From positions 1,146,718 to 1,210,717 of the forward strand of contig MU130477.1 of the NCBI GenBank assembly GCA_015039465.1: a DNA stretch of 64,000 nt. The letters are read 5' to 3'. Below the pieces are notes generated by a model. That model saw only the letters and a list, made by a program, of their open reading frames with translations. It did no database searches and was not told the origin of the DNA. The position numbers and the translations under genes are program-made. Within the stretch, counting starts at the first letter, position 1, and each line of letters begins with the position of its first letter. Of the stretch, positions 1 to 10,097 are shown in pieces. This DNA is from Phlegmacium glaucopus. Its lineage: Eukaryota > Basidiomycota > Agaricomycetes > Agaricales > Cortinariaceae.

Positions 1-20
1 CCTAAATGACATCGTACAGA

Positions 21-175
21 GTTGAAAATGGTTTCTCAACTCTGCACTCAAGGGAGCAAATAATGTAATTAATTAAGTAGATTGTATATAGATCAATGAT
101 AAAGAAACGAGATCCATATTGTTAATTATATGTTGAAAATGGTTTCTCAACTCTGAATGATAAAGAAACGAGATC
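21..175. repeat. Pair of short direct repeats
   Basis: Two direct-repeat blocks alternate here. A block of about 24 nt beginning GTTGAAAATGGTTTC is at 21-44 and again at 132-155. A 20 nt block, AATGATAAAGAAACGAGATC, is at 95-114 and 156-175. The second copies are joined directly to each other. This looks like local rearrangement of a decayed sequence. No function is proposed. Confidence 0.7.
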
Positions 176-560
176 GACGCTTCATAAGGTTGTCCAATAC
201 CCGGGGCTCCTGTTTTACAGGTTAGATAGCTACTTGAGGTAAGTTCTACGATGTGGGGAGCGTTAGGGGTTCGAGGCACTGCTGCCTTCATTGACCCGAC
301 TAATGCTCGGATCTTAGGTTTTCCGTTACCCAAGTTTTCCAGATACCTCTGTGCATCTTCCGTGGCGTTGGCGTGGATTTGGTAAACGTCAGTAACTGCT
401 CCAGGAACATGATAGTCTGGTTTTTTGAGGACGATGCCTTCTCGTTTATCTTCGTTTCCTTCAGTCTTATCAACTTAAGCTTTTTGCGCTTATATACCGA
501 GTTGTATAATAGGAAAGTTGCTGAAGTTGTGCAGAACCGTTATTCTATTTCTTAAATTGA
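73..560 (-). pseudogene. Unidentified gene fragment
   Basis: The minus strand has an open stretch from about 450 down to 73 with protein-like composition. It reads through segments such as KKPDYHVPGAVTDVYQIHAN, LGNGKPKIRALVGSM and NAPHIVELTSSSYLTCKTG. It has no in-frame ATG, its upstream part (about 460-960) is interrupted in every frame, and its 3' end runs into the direct repeats at 21-175. I do not recognise the family. It is probably a decayed gene or the end of one, with no function inferred. Confidence 0.35.
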
Positions 561-1135
561 AGTCGGCTCCTGTACACCTTTCATCATTTCCGTCTACGCT
601 GTTGCTTCTCGTGGGACATGTAAGAGCTACGGCTTCTGGTTGACAGTTCGTACTTTGATTTGCTATTGCTCCTACGTTTCTGAGTAGAAAGTCTTGAGTT
701 TTTAGTAAAGGTCAACTACGATGTTGCAGCGCTGTTAGAGAACTTCTACCCTAGTTGAGATAGGCTATGTGCAAAGTTATAGTAACAATACAGTAGCGAT
801 GGACTTTGAATGGCTGGTTGAAACTTTTGGTAGTGACGACGCCTTGCTCGATCATCGGAGAGTCCTCCGGTCAGCTGTGCATACTTCTGACTACTGGAAT
901 AGCGGAAGTAGTAGCTCCTTCGGGTCGTAGCAGAGTAGTTACTGCTTTCTTCGTTTCCACGACTTAGTCGTGATCAACGCGTACGCTTCTTTCCACCTTC
1001 TTTGTCTCCAGTGACTAATGAATGTGACTGTTCCGTGACACAAAATAAAAACGAATGATAAGATGTAATATAAGATAAGAGATTAAGAGAAGAATTCAAC
1101 GAGTCGAAACTTGTATACCTCAACAGAAGAAGTAT

Positions 1136-1530
1136 TTGAAGCAATCCTTGAGCTTGAATGAATATATGCAATGTCAACGGCGAATTTTTTGAATTATTAG
1201 TATTATTCGGCAATTTTCAGGAGAAGAATGGATGAAGTAGCATGAATTAGCTATGTGATAAAGCTTTTTTTAGTTGAGTAGTGGAGCAAAGAGACAACTA
1301 CTCACCATATACCATCGCCAAACGCTTGCTGCGCCCAGATGGACGACGGACGACGCAAGATAAGAGTCAGACATACGAAGATTCAAGTATTCCGAGAACA
1401 ATGACGATATTTGAGGATTCCATAACAGATGGAATCACCGTCTAGAATGTTGACATGAGGCCTTTTTTTGAGGTTTGAGAGTGTAGATTTGGTGTTAAAA
1501 AGCTCAAGAGCGACACTGAAAGAAAGTTTA
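1136..1530. repeat. Dispersed repeat, copy A
   Basis: Two blocks here, about 1136-1250 and 1395-1560, match blocks at about 9460-9567 and 9830-9930 in the same order and orientation. Shared text includes GGCGAATTTTTTGAATTAT and CCAGGCAGAGTC-like segments. The spacer between the blocks differs. This suggests an old dispersed or transposon-derived repeat, or a segmental duplication flanking NLR copy 1 and the RNase H gene. No coding content was recognised. Confidence 0.55.
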
Positions 1531-1559
1531 CTAGACGAGACGATGCCAGCCAGCAGAGT

Positions 1560-2390
1560 CCAGAGATATATAGGGCTTAGAAAGCTAGAAGATGAGAAGA
1601 TGAGTGGATGAGTAGCGATAAAATCTGTAGATAATGAGAACCCAGAAGCCTTTGTCTTGAATTCCTTTCTTGTCTTTGCCTTTACCGTGACCATTCAACA
1701 CGTATGACTATACATAGGCTCAGAAGCCTCCCTCTTATTGTCAAATAAACCAGTGGCATATCGAGTTTCTTTACCTTTGAGGATAGTTTAGAGAAATTTA
1801 CTTTTAGGTCTCCAGGCTCGTGTGAGGTTCTTGCGCTTTTTTTGCCCTCCTCCTATTATTCGCCCCCGAATTGAAGAACAGTCGCCCAACTTATCCAAGG
1901 TTTGAGGACGGAGTATACTAGTAAAAATGATACAATCACATACCCATGTTATCAGGGTTCGTCCTGAACACGTTAGGATTCTGCACTCTCGTTTTTGGAC
2001 TTCTGATTGATACGCAAACATCGAATGCCATTTTCTTTCAAAGCCCATTCAACAACTGATGAGTCGCAAAACCGTGAGGTAGAATAGAATAATTGAAGAA
2101 GGATGGAAACACACTATGTAAAGAATCGGCCCACGCAGAGAAAACGATACCCGTTGCACCAGCATCTGTGAGTTTGAGATATAACAAGGGCCGAACGAAG
2201 GTTTGGATCATGCTTCTATAGTCTCCATACGTCTCCATAGTTCAGCCTGTAGTGCCATTGATAATGTTGATACCCCTCGAACCCTCCTCCAGTTGTAGTG
2301 GTTGTAATCCACAAATATGAAGTTGCATTCCATCAATCGTATGACTATGTCTTCGGGAGTAGGTACATCTGGTTAGTCCTTCAGTCTTCG
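1560..2390. other. Intergenic, no gene recognised
   Basis: Short open frames exist here but none shows a recognisable domain or splice-consistent continuation. The stretch around 2045-2075 and 2320-2400 resembles sequence upstream of NLR copy 3 (about 50850 and 51575-51660). It is therefore part of the segment duplicated with the NLR genes. Confidence 0.4.
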
Positions 2391-2399
2391 ATTTCGAAG

Positions 2400-3230
2400 T
2401 CGGCATTAGCAAGTTGAATATTATTACAATGAATAAGAGTCTCTTCGTAAGATGCTATTGATGATGCAAGGCATCAGTTTACACCTTAAATGAATCAGGA
2501 GAGAAGGCAAACAGACCTTCAAGTTTCTCAACAGTGGCAATATCTTTATTGCATGACGGATATCCGTTTACGATGTTCATGATCCGTTCCCCGCGTCGTG
2601 TCTTGCAACCTGACATCCAAAAAGGTTATTATACGGCGGAGTAACGATCGATATAAGAAACCCCATACAATGAGAGTGTTGAGTCATTCATTTGGTTTCT
2701 CGCAACAGACAACTTCTCCTTAACTTCTTTCAACTGTGCCCCAGTCACCGCTGCGCAACTTCCACGCAACCATTTTCCAGTTGTTCTTATGCGTCAACAA
2801 GGCAATATTCAACGAGTTGTAATAATTGCTGTGCATCTACTTGTTTGCGATTTGCACCAGTGAGCTCATCCTGGGTTTGGCTTGAAGCTTGGGAAATAAA
2901 GATTGCGATTCAGCACGACGTTCTTTGAGGTATCGCATGAGTTCACGTAATCTGCTCGTCGTGCGTCAAGAACGCGGAAGTTTGCGCATAACTCTTTTGG
3001 AGTTCTTGATCATCGCTTGCAGGCTGCGAATTTACTAGGCGTCCTCAGTCAAGGATCAAAAATTTATTAATTTACATACCACTGGGAGAGGTGAGGGATC
3101 ACAAGGAGGTTTTGCACTCGAAGGTGGGGAAGCCTGTCAAGACAAACTCAGGGGTGACAAGGTTCGTCCGATTGCCAAGGCGCTCGAGGGCGTACGGGTG
3201 GTGTGAGTGGTAAAAAATGAAATCCACAAC
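2400..3230 (-). pseudogene. Degenerate coiled-coil gene, copy 1
   Basis: On the minus strand this region is clearly homologous to the plus strand of 29890-30690. It contains matching remnants of a charged, probably coiled-coil protein, with pieces resembling MRYLEERRAE, LQAKSRKLQDEL and NKDLATFEKLEG, all interrupted by stops and frameshifts. It lies head to head with NLR copy 1, exactly as the second relic lies with NLR copy 2. The family is not recognised. I infer a former neighbour gene carried with the NLR during segmental duplication and since decayed. Confidence 0.5.
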
Positions 3231-3247
3231 CTAAAGTGGTTGGATCG

Positions 3248-3326
3248 CTGTTTATGTAATCGAGAGCATCTTTCTTTCTGACTCTCATCATCTTCATCGC
3301 TCACCACCAACGTACTGTTCAACGAT
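3248..3326 (+). promoter_or_regulatory. Conserved leader/promoter block of NLR copy 1
   Basis: The block TTTATGTAATCGAGAGCA at about 3250-3268, and the following pyrimidine-rich leader to the ATG, are shared by all three NLR copies (about 51725-51743 on plus; about 29770-29790 on minus). Conservation stops abruptly upstream in copy 2. The TTTATGTAA motif could serve as a TATA-like element. That role is inferred from position only. Confidence 0.45.
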
Positions 3327-6300
3327 ATGCGTAATTCTAAGAAAAAATTCAAGTCCAAGAAGTCAAAATACTCATCTCTGACCATCAATGATGCTCTGGG
3401 TTCAAACTCTGAACCAGCAACTTCGACATCGACCATCAGAACAAGCACCGCTGATCCCTTGATATCCGTTCCTGCTAGTGCTGAGGCTGCAAGCGCACAA
3501 GTGATTCAAGCCGCTAGCATTACTGTGAGCGTTCAACTTCACTCATCGCATCCTTAAGTATTTAACCATCCTCATCGATCAGACTGCCCATGAGCTCCCA
3601 GTCTCCACTTCGGTTGCCACTTTGGCTGTCAATGATCTTGGTCCTGTATGCGTCCCAGCTGGCATTGATGTGAGCGTTCAACTTAGTGTATCACATCCGT
3701 AATTACTCAATCATCATCGTCGATCAGGGTACCCATGAATTCCAAGTCTCCCCTTCGGTTTCCGCTTTGTCGGTCGTTCCCGTAGCCCATCCAGAAGGAA
3801 ATTCACCCTCCTCGCATGATGTCATAAAGGAAGCCAACTTGGGATCCTTGGGATCCCCTGAATCGGTGCAAAATCCCTCGGTGAGTTGCTACACAATGTG
3901 TTCTTGGCTTTCGTTGATGATCAGCAGACTCAGGAATCTGGCTTGTATCTTCCGACACCCTTTGCGAATGCCCGGACTGTGCTCATCACAGGTGGTACTT
4001 TTGTAGGTCATTCTCGCAGACTGTCAATGATTTAGCAATAATTGGTCTGCCAGTACCATATTGTCAATAATTTCTCTGCCAAGATTCCTGTACCTCAGAA
4101 ATCACTCTCTAGTCTATTCTTTACTGGACGGAAAGATGAACTTGACAAGCTTGGGAAGATTTTTGTTACTCGTGCTAATAGTAGACTTCTGTCAAGGCGC
4201 TCCTGTCTCCTCTGGGGAATGGGAGGGATGGGAAAGACCCAGATCTGTCTTAGGTTCACAGAAGAAATGTCTGGCAGGTAAGTGTTTTCATATTACCATT
4301 CACAACACTGGATTCATTTCTTGCTCTAGTTTTTCATATGTGTTCTGGGTTGATGCCTCCTCTTATGAGAGCATTACAATGTCCCTCAAGGGTATATCCA
4401 GCATTCCTGCTGCACAAGCTTCTGGTGTGGATGCCTCAGTTGAGTCTGTCCTCCAGTGGATATCTTGTATTCAAGAGGACTGGTTGATTGTGTTTGATAA
4501 TGCTGGTGATCCTTCTCCAGAGGTGGTGGCCAAGTTCATTCCCCCAGGTAACAGAGGTAATATTCTGATTACTAGTAGAAACAGATCCACAGGAAGGGTC
4601 ATAGGATTTCAGAATGTGATTGAGATCAATGAAATGAAGGAGTCAGATGCTATAACTCTACTTCTCAAGGCTAGCTATTTGGATGCTTCACCTGAGCATC
4701 TAGAAGCTGCCAAAAGCATTGTGACTGAGCTTGGTTGCATTCCTCTTGCTGTTGATCATGCTGGTGCATATATTGATGCTGGGAAATGTGATATCAATGA
4801 ATATCTGACCCAATTGTCCCTACATCGTCAGACTCTTATGTCAGATGCTATATTCAAAGGAGCATCAGATTATAATCAAACAGTGTATGGAACTTGGGAT
4901 CTTTCTTTTAAAGAAATAGAAAAGAGAGCTGGTGGACAATCTACCACTGGGGATGCACAAGCAGCCCAGGTTGCAATCCTAATTTTGCAAATATGTGCTT
5001 TCTATCACCATAGCAATATTTCTAAAGACATATTCCAGTCTGCTGCTGAGGAGGCCATGAAATATGTTGTTGATAAGAACATAGCCAAAAAGTTACCTCA
5101 GGCAGTCACTGTACTGGATCACACTCTGCTTGGCTTAAAAAATGATGGTCACTGGGATGAATTCATCTTTGGACAAGGAATTAGTGTCCTTCTCTCATTC
5201 TCCTTGATGAAAAGAGGACAATCATCTAAAGTGTTTTCTGTTCATCCTCTGGTGCATTACTGGAGTCAGGAAAGAATGTCAAAATCTGAGCAGGAAAGAA
5301 TGTGTCAGATGGGAAGCATTATCTTGTCCTGTGCAATTCCATGGAGATTTGAAAGCCATGATTATGCACTACGACGGTTGATTTTTCCACATATTAAGGC
5401 AAATGAGTTACATGGAAGGCAGATAGGAGTTATTGAGCAGTACTATGATGATAAATGGAGCAAATTTTCACTAGTAATGAAAGAGAATGGAGACTTGGAC
5501 AATGCAGAAGAGCTGGAGGTTCAAGTTGTGAACATGAGGAAGAAGTTCCTTGGTGCAAAACATCCACACACCCTCACTAGTATGGCAAGCTTAGCAAGCA
5601 CATACACAGACCAGGGAAGGTGGAGTAAGGCAGAGCAGCTGGAGGTTCAAGTTTTAGACTTGAGCAAGAACTTGAAGTTGCTTGGTGTAGACACCCTCAC
5701 CAGTATAGGAAATCTAGCAAATACATACCATCATCAGGGAAGGTTGAATGAGGCAGAGCAGCTGGAGGTTCAAGTTCTGGACACAAGGAAGAAGCTGCTT
5801 GGTGCAGAACATCCACACACCCTCAGGAGTATGGCAAATCTAGCAACCATATACTCAGATCAGGGAAGGTGGAATGAGGCAGAGCAGCTGGAGGTTCAAG
5901 TTCTGGACATGAGGAAGAAGCTGCTTGGTCCAGAACATCCAGAGACCCTCATCAGTATGGCAAATATAGCAATGACATACCATCATCAGGAAAGGTTTCA
6001 TGAGGCAGAGCAGCTGGGGGTTCAAGTTGTGGACATGAGGAAGAAGTTGCTTGGTGCAGAACATCCAGACACCCTCACCAGTATGGTAAATATAGCAAGC
6101 ACATACAGGGATCAGGGAAGGTCGAATGAGGCAGAGCAGCTGGAGGTTCAAGTTATGGACATGAGAACAAAGTTGTTTGGTGCAAAACATCCACATACCC
6201 TTAACAGTATGGAAAATCTAGCAAGTACATACCATTGTCAGGGAAGGTGGAATGAGGCAGAGCAGCTGAGGCTTCAAGTTGTGGACATGAGCAAGAAGCT

Positions 6301-7321
6301 GCTTGGTGTAAAACATCCAAACACCCTGAACAATATGGGAAATTTAGCAAGCACATACTGCAGTCAGGGAAGGTGGAATGAGGCAGAACAGCTGGAAGTT
6401 CAAGTTATGAAAATGAGGAAGAAGCTGCTTGGTGCAGAACATCCAGACACCCTCACAAGTATGGAAAATTTAGCAAGCACATACTGCAGTCAGGGAAGGT
6501 GGAATGCAGCAGAGCAGCTGGAGGTTCAAATTATGAAAATGAGGAAGAACCTGCATGGTGCAGAACATCCAGACACCCTCAAAAGTATTGAAAATCTAGG
6601 ATGCACATATGTAAGTCAGGGAAAGTGGGATGAGGCAGAACAGCTGGTGGTTCAAATTCTGGACACAAGGAAGAAGCTGCTTGGTCCAGAACATCCAGAC
6701 ACCCTCACAAGTATGGCAAATTTAGCAAGCACATACTGGACTCAGGGAAGGTGGAATGAGGCAGAGCAGCTGGGGGTTCAAGTTCTGGACATGAGGAAGA
6801 AGCTGCTTGGTCCAGAACATCCAGACACCCTTCAAAGTATGGGAAATTTAGAAGGCATATACCGTAATCAGGGAAGGTTGAATGAGGCAGAGCAGCTGGG
6901 GGTTCAAGTTCTGGACATGAGGAAGAAGCTGCTTGGTCCAGAACATCCAGACACCCTTCAAAGTATGGGAAATCTAGCAGGCACATACCATAATCAGGGA
7001 AGGTTGAATGAGGCAGAGCAGCTGGGGGTTCAAGTTGTGGACATGAGGAAGCAGCTGCTTGGTGCAGAACATCCAGACACCCTGAAAAGCATGGGAAATC
7101 TGGCAGCCACATACTGTAATCAGGGAAGGTTGAATGAGGCAGAGCAGCTGGAGGTTCAAGTTATGGACATGAACATGAAGCTGTTTGGTGCAGAACATCC
7201 AGACACCCTCAAGAGTATGGACAATCTAGCAAGCACATACAGGGATCAGGGAAGGTGGAAGGAAGCAAAGAAGTTGGAGCTTAAAGTTGTAAATATAAGG
7301 AGGAGAATAGGAAGAGACTGA
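3327..7321 (+). CDS. NB-ARC/TPR NLR-like protein, copy 1 (intact)
   Basis: A STAND-type signalling ATPase (NLR), about 1243 residues. Exons are 3327-3524, 3583-3669, 3728-3880, 3925-4002, 4054-4277 and 4330-7321; all joins keep frame and introns are 44 to 58 nt. Exons 1-4 (residues 1-172) encode a Ser/Thr-rich N-terminal module of unknown fold ending in ITGGTF. Exon 5 carries the TGRKDEL motif and the P-loop GMGGMGKTQ (about residue 230). Exon 6 carries Walker B WLIVFDNAG, the ILITSRNR motif and the GCIPLAVDHAG (GxP-like) motif. From about residue 620 to the end there are about 14 kinesin-light-chain-type TPRs of 42 residues. Such proteins act as intracellular recognition receptors in fungi; the ligand and effector are unknown. 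No HeLo, Goodbye or lipase-like effector domain is recognised. The long frame that reads straight through intron 5 is not the start. The gene is closely related to copies at 25755-29729 and 51805-55920. Confidence 0.85.
5490..7300 (+). repeat. TPR-coding tandem array, 126 bp period
   Basis: About 14 tandem units of 126 bp (42 codons) encode the TPR domain of NLR copy 1. The core is highly constant: GRWNEAEQLEVQV, then DMRKKLLGAEHPDTL. Units at about 6755-7005 are almost identical at the DNA level, which suggests recent unit duplication or gene conversion. Long open frames on the opposite strand here are by-products of the repeat. Confidence 0.85.
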
Positions 7322-8219
7322 AGTGGTCCAATCATCAAGGTATATAAGTGTTTGTAATCTACCTTGTTTCTTTCAATTGCATTATGTTTTGGAACAAAGG
7401 ATTATATTTTAGCAGAAAATTGTAGAAATGGTGCCAAATTTAAAAACTCTGACATTCAACTCAAAAATAAATGTGAATATCTCCAAAGTGTGATACACAT
7501 TCACACACATTGTCACTGGAGGCAGATAATTTTGGCTTTTTTTTTGAAAATGATGGAAAAAAATCACTGATTAAATTTTGTGCAAGTCCAGTTTGGTCCA
7601 ATTAAAAACTAAATAAAACCTGACTGAAAGAAGCTCATTTATTGCAGTCCAGTGTGATAAATGTGCACTCAGGGTTTCTATGGCCTGACTCCCACTGAGA
7701 GCTGCCAAACTGGTTCTGACATGCTACTATTGTTTGTGTCCCTCATGCCTGGTCATCATTGGATGAGTTTCATGTCTTGATAGGGCTAAGTTCAAGAGGA
7801 AATTGAAAGAAAGTTGGATAATAATCCTTCTTTGTTTCAGGTTGAATCTCAATAGACATGAAAAGACAGAGGATGGTGTGAGTGTTAGAATAGCAAATGA
7901 GATCCAAGCTCCAGAGCCTCAGGCTTCAAGTATTCAAGTGGCCAGGTAGGCCACATTTCCTTTATTGCATTAGTACCTTTGTCTCACTTTTCTTTCCCTG
8001 TTATCATTGTTAAACCATAGTTACTCATACAATGGTGTCACATTAGTGGCACATAGGTATATAAACTCAAGTACAGCTAGAAAATATATTGGAACTGACT
8101 CATCCAATTGTGGTTGTTTGTTTGTTTGTTTGCGAGACGCGTCGAAGCCACACAGCTATTTTTAATATAGGAGGTGGCGTGGTGCGATATCCTTTGTTTC
8201 TTTCATACTTATTCACAAC
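7322..8219. other. Intergenic after NLR copy 1
   Basis: The first 80 bp (to about 7405) resemble the 3' flank of NLR copy 3 (about 55918-56000), including CTACCTTGTTT and ATTATGTTTTGGAAC-like text, and are probably shared 3' UTR. The rest is AT-rich. A short open stretch at about 7838-7950, ending in a good donor (CCAG/GTAGGC), might be an exon relic. No gene is called. Confidence 0.4.
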
Positions 8220-8974
8220 ATGGATCATCCAAATATCCAACAGCGCAAATTTTCTTTTTGCCCGACGCTCTCAGCTTTGGATCCCAATGATCTTATCGTT
8301 CAATGCCCTAACTGCACTAGATTCTTCGCCGCCTGTTGTCAGCATGAAACCTTTGGCGGAAACATGTACGAACCAGAAAAACGCGTTTGCGAGCGCTTTC
8401 AACTCGTCTTCACCGATGGCGCTTGTTCTAACAACGGTCAGGGAAATGCTAAGGCTGGACTCGGAATTGTCATCGGCGATGATCCATTTTCCTGGAGTAT
8501 TACCGTCGATGACACTCTGGACTCTGCTCGGCGAACCAATCAGCGTGCCGAGTTGCTAGCGGCCATCGAAGGCTTGAAGATGCACGAGCTACTGCGCTCA
8601 TGTATGGGGGATGAACTAAACCACAGGAGTTCGAAGGTTCGCCGAAGTGCCCAGGAAGATTTTGATGCCACATATATTGTCGTCACTGATTCCGAGTATG
8701 TGGTGAAAGGAATCACGGAATGGTTTCCCGAGTGGGAAGCAAGTTTTTATTCAGTTCAAACTTCTACCGTATCCAATACTAATTGAATTGTTTGTAGAAC
8801 AGAGGGTGGCGTAGAACAGATGGTAAACGACCTTCAAACCTTGACTTGTTTATGAAACTGGACGAATACGCCACGACCTTGGAGCAGAGACGCATCGCGG
8901 TTGGATTTTGGCATGTTCCACGAGCTTATAATTACAGGGCCGATAAGCTTGCGAAGGAAGCTACGAGAGTTTAA
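8220..8974 (+). CDS. RNase H type 1 domain protein with a GC-AG intron
   Basis: A ribonuclease H fold protein of about 231 residues, expected to cleave the RNA strand of RNA-DNA hybrids. Exons are 8220-8738 and 8798-8974. The four acidic catalytic positions are visible: FTDGACSNNG (D), TNQRAELLAAIEGL (E), VVTDSEYVVKG (D) and NYRADKLAKEA (D). The basic RGWRRTDGKRP segment precedes helix D as in the family. A Cys-containing N-terminal stretch (CPNCTRFFAACCQ) is seen in related fungal proteins. The intron 8739-8797 uses donor GCAAGT rather than GT and has branch site TACTAAT; using a GT donor nearby gives immediate stops. Start ATG 8220 leaves the whole domain in frame. It could be host or retroelement-derived; the lack of adjacent reverse transcriptase favours a host gene. 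Confidence 0.85.
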
Positions 8975-10097
8975 ACAGGAGTCAGCTCTTTTTTTTTATG
9001 TTATCAACACTTGCCCAAGTTATTTGTAGATTATACGTGTTATATTCCCGACCCTTTGAGATTCCACTCGAGATAATTCTTTTTACCTTACTTTGAAATA
9101 AAACGCATAACATTGTATATAGAATTATTCCCAACACTTATGTAGCATTGCTTCCTGGGTTGCTTTTTTCGACTTTTAGTTAAAGACTTTTGTGAGTCTC
9201 TATCTTGGTATACATATATTATAAAAAGGACAGCAAGAATGCGGCGCCATGCTAAACCTTGTTATACTTTTGTTAATTATTATTGAGAATTCAACAGCGG
9301 AATAATTTGAATGAGCCGTTGGCCGTGTAACATTAATTACGGACAAAGTCAAGAAAGCACGGAAGGACAATACCAAAGCCAAGGCAAATCTGTCACTCAA
9401 AAGACTCGGAAACGACACGAATAATATTACAGCGTTGCGAATGTTTGGTATGCAATGAGGAAGCAATCCTTGAGCTCAAATATATGCGAGGGCAACGGCG
9501 AATTTTTTGAATTATATTGTTCGGCGAATTTCAGGAGAGGAATGGATGAAGTACAGCATGAATTAGGAACCAACGACGATAGCTATCATTCCTGTTGGAA
9601 TATCGAGCACACCGCAAGACATTGATTATTGGGTGCCTGGCCCTTCAAGTTACATTCTTGTGGCCCACTAGTCCTTTTTTACTTCGTACCATTTCAGACC
9701 ATTCCTTATTCCATTTCATTGTTTCGTATCTACATAAAGTACATAGTTATAACAATGAATACCCCTCGCGCGATTGCGAGGGTCCACTGCTATCCCGAGT
9801 GAGCTCGTAGAAACAGCTCATTTTAACAATTCCATAATGGGTTGGAATGAACGTCAAGAATGTGAACACGAGGCCTTTGTTTTTGAAGTTTGAAGAGTGT
9901 GGACGAGACCAATGCCAGGCAGAGTCTCAAATTTTATTTCGCGTAATAGCTATGCACAAGTGAGTATATTCGATTGTATTTTTCTTGAAAGTCAAGCATT
10001 CGCGCGTTCACGGCACATCATCCCCCCCACGCTCGAAAAAGCAAAAACTAGATAAAATATACATACTAAATCAGAGAGTTAAGTATAGAGTTTGCTT
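8975..10097. other. Intergenic with dispersed repeat copy B
   Basis: No gene is recognised. Blocks at about 9460-9567 and 9830-9930 match those at 1136-1250 and 1395-1560, as described for copy A. The remainder is AT-rich, with a homopolymer T run after the RNase H stop that fits a 3' UTR. Confidence 0.5.

Noticed and set aside
4061..4329. Continuous frame at the start of the long NLR frame, reading through intron 5
   Set aside because: It starts at a TTG, lacks the P-loop and ignores a clear GTAAGT/CTAG intron. Splicing gives TGRKDEL and GMGGMGKTQ in frame.
5855..7198. Several long open frames on the minus strand inside NLR copy 1
   Set aside because: They are by-products of the 126 bp TPR repeat, with Cys/Leu-rich repeated text in every unit and no gene structure. 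The same shadows occur in copies 2 and 3.
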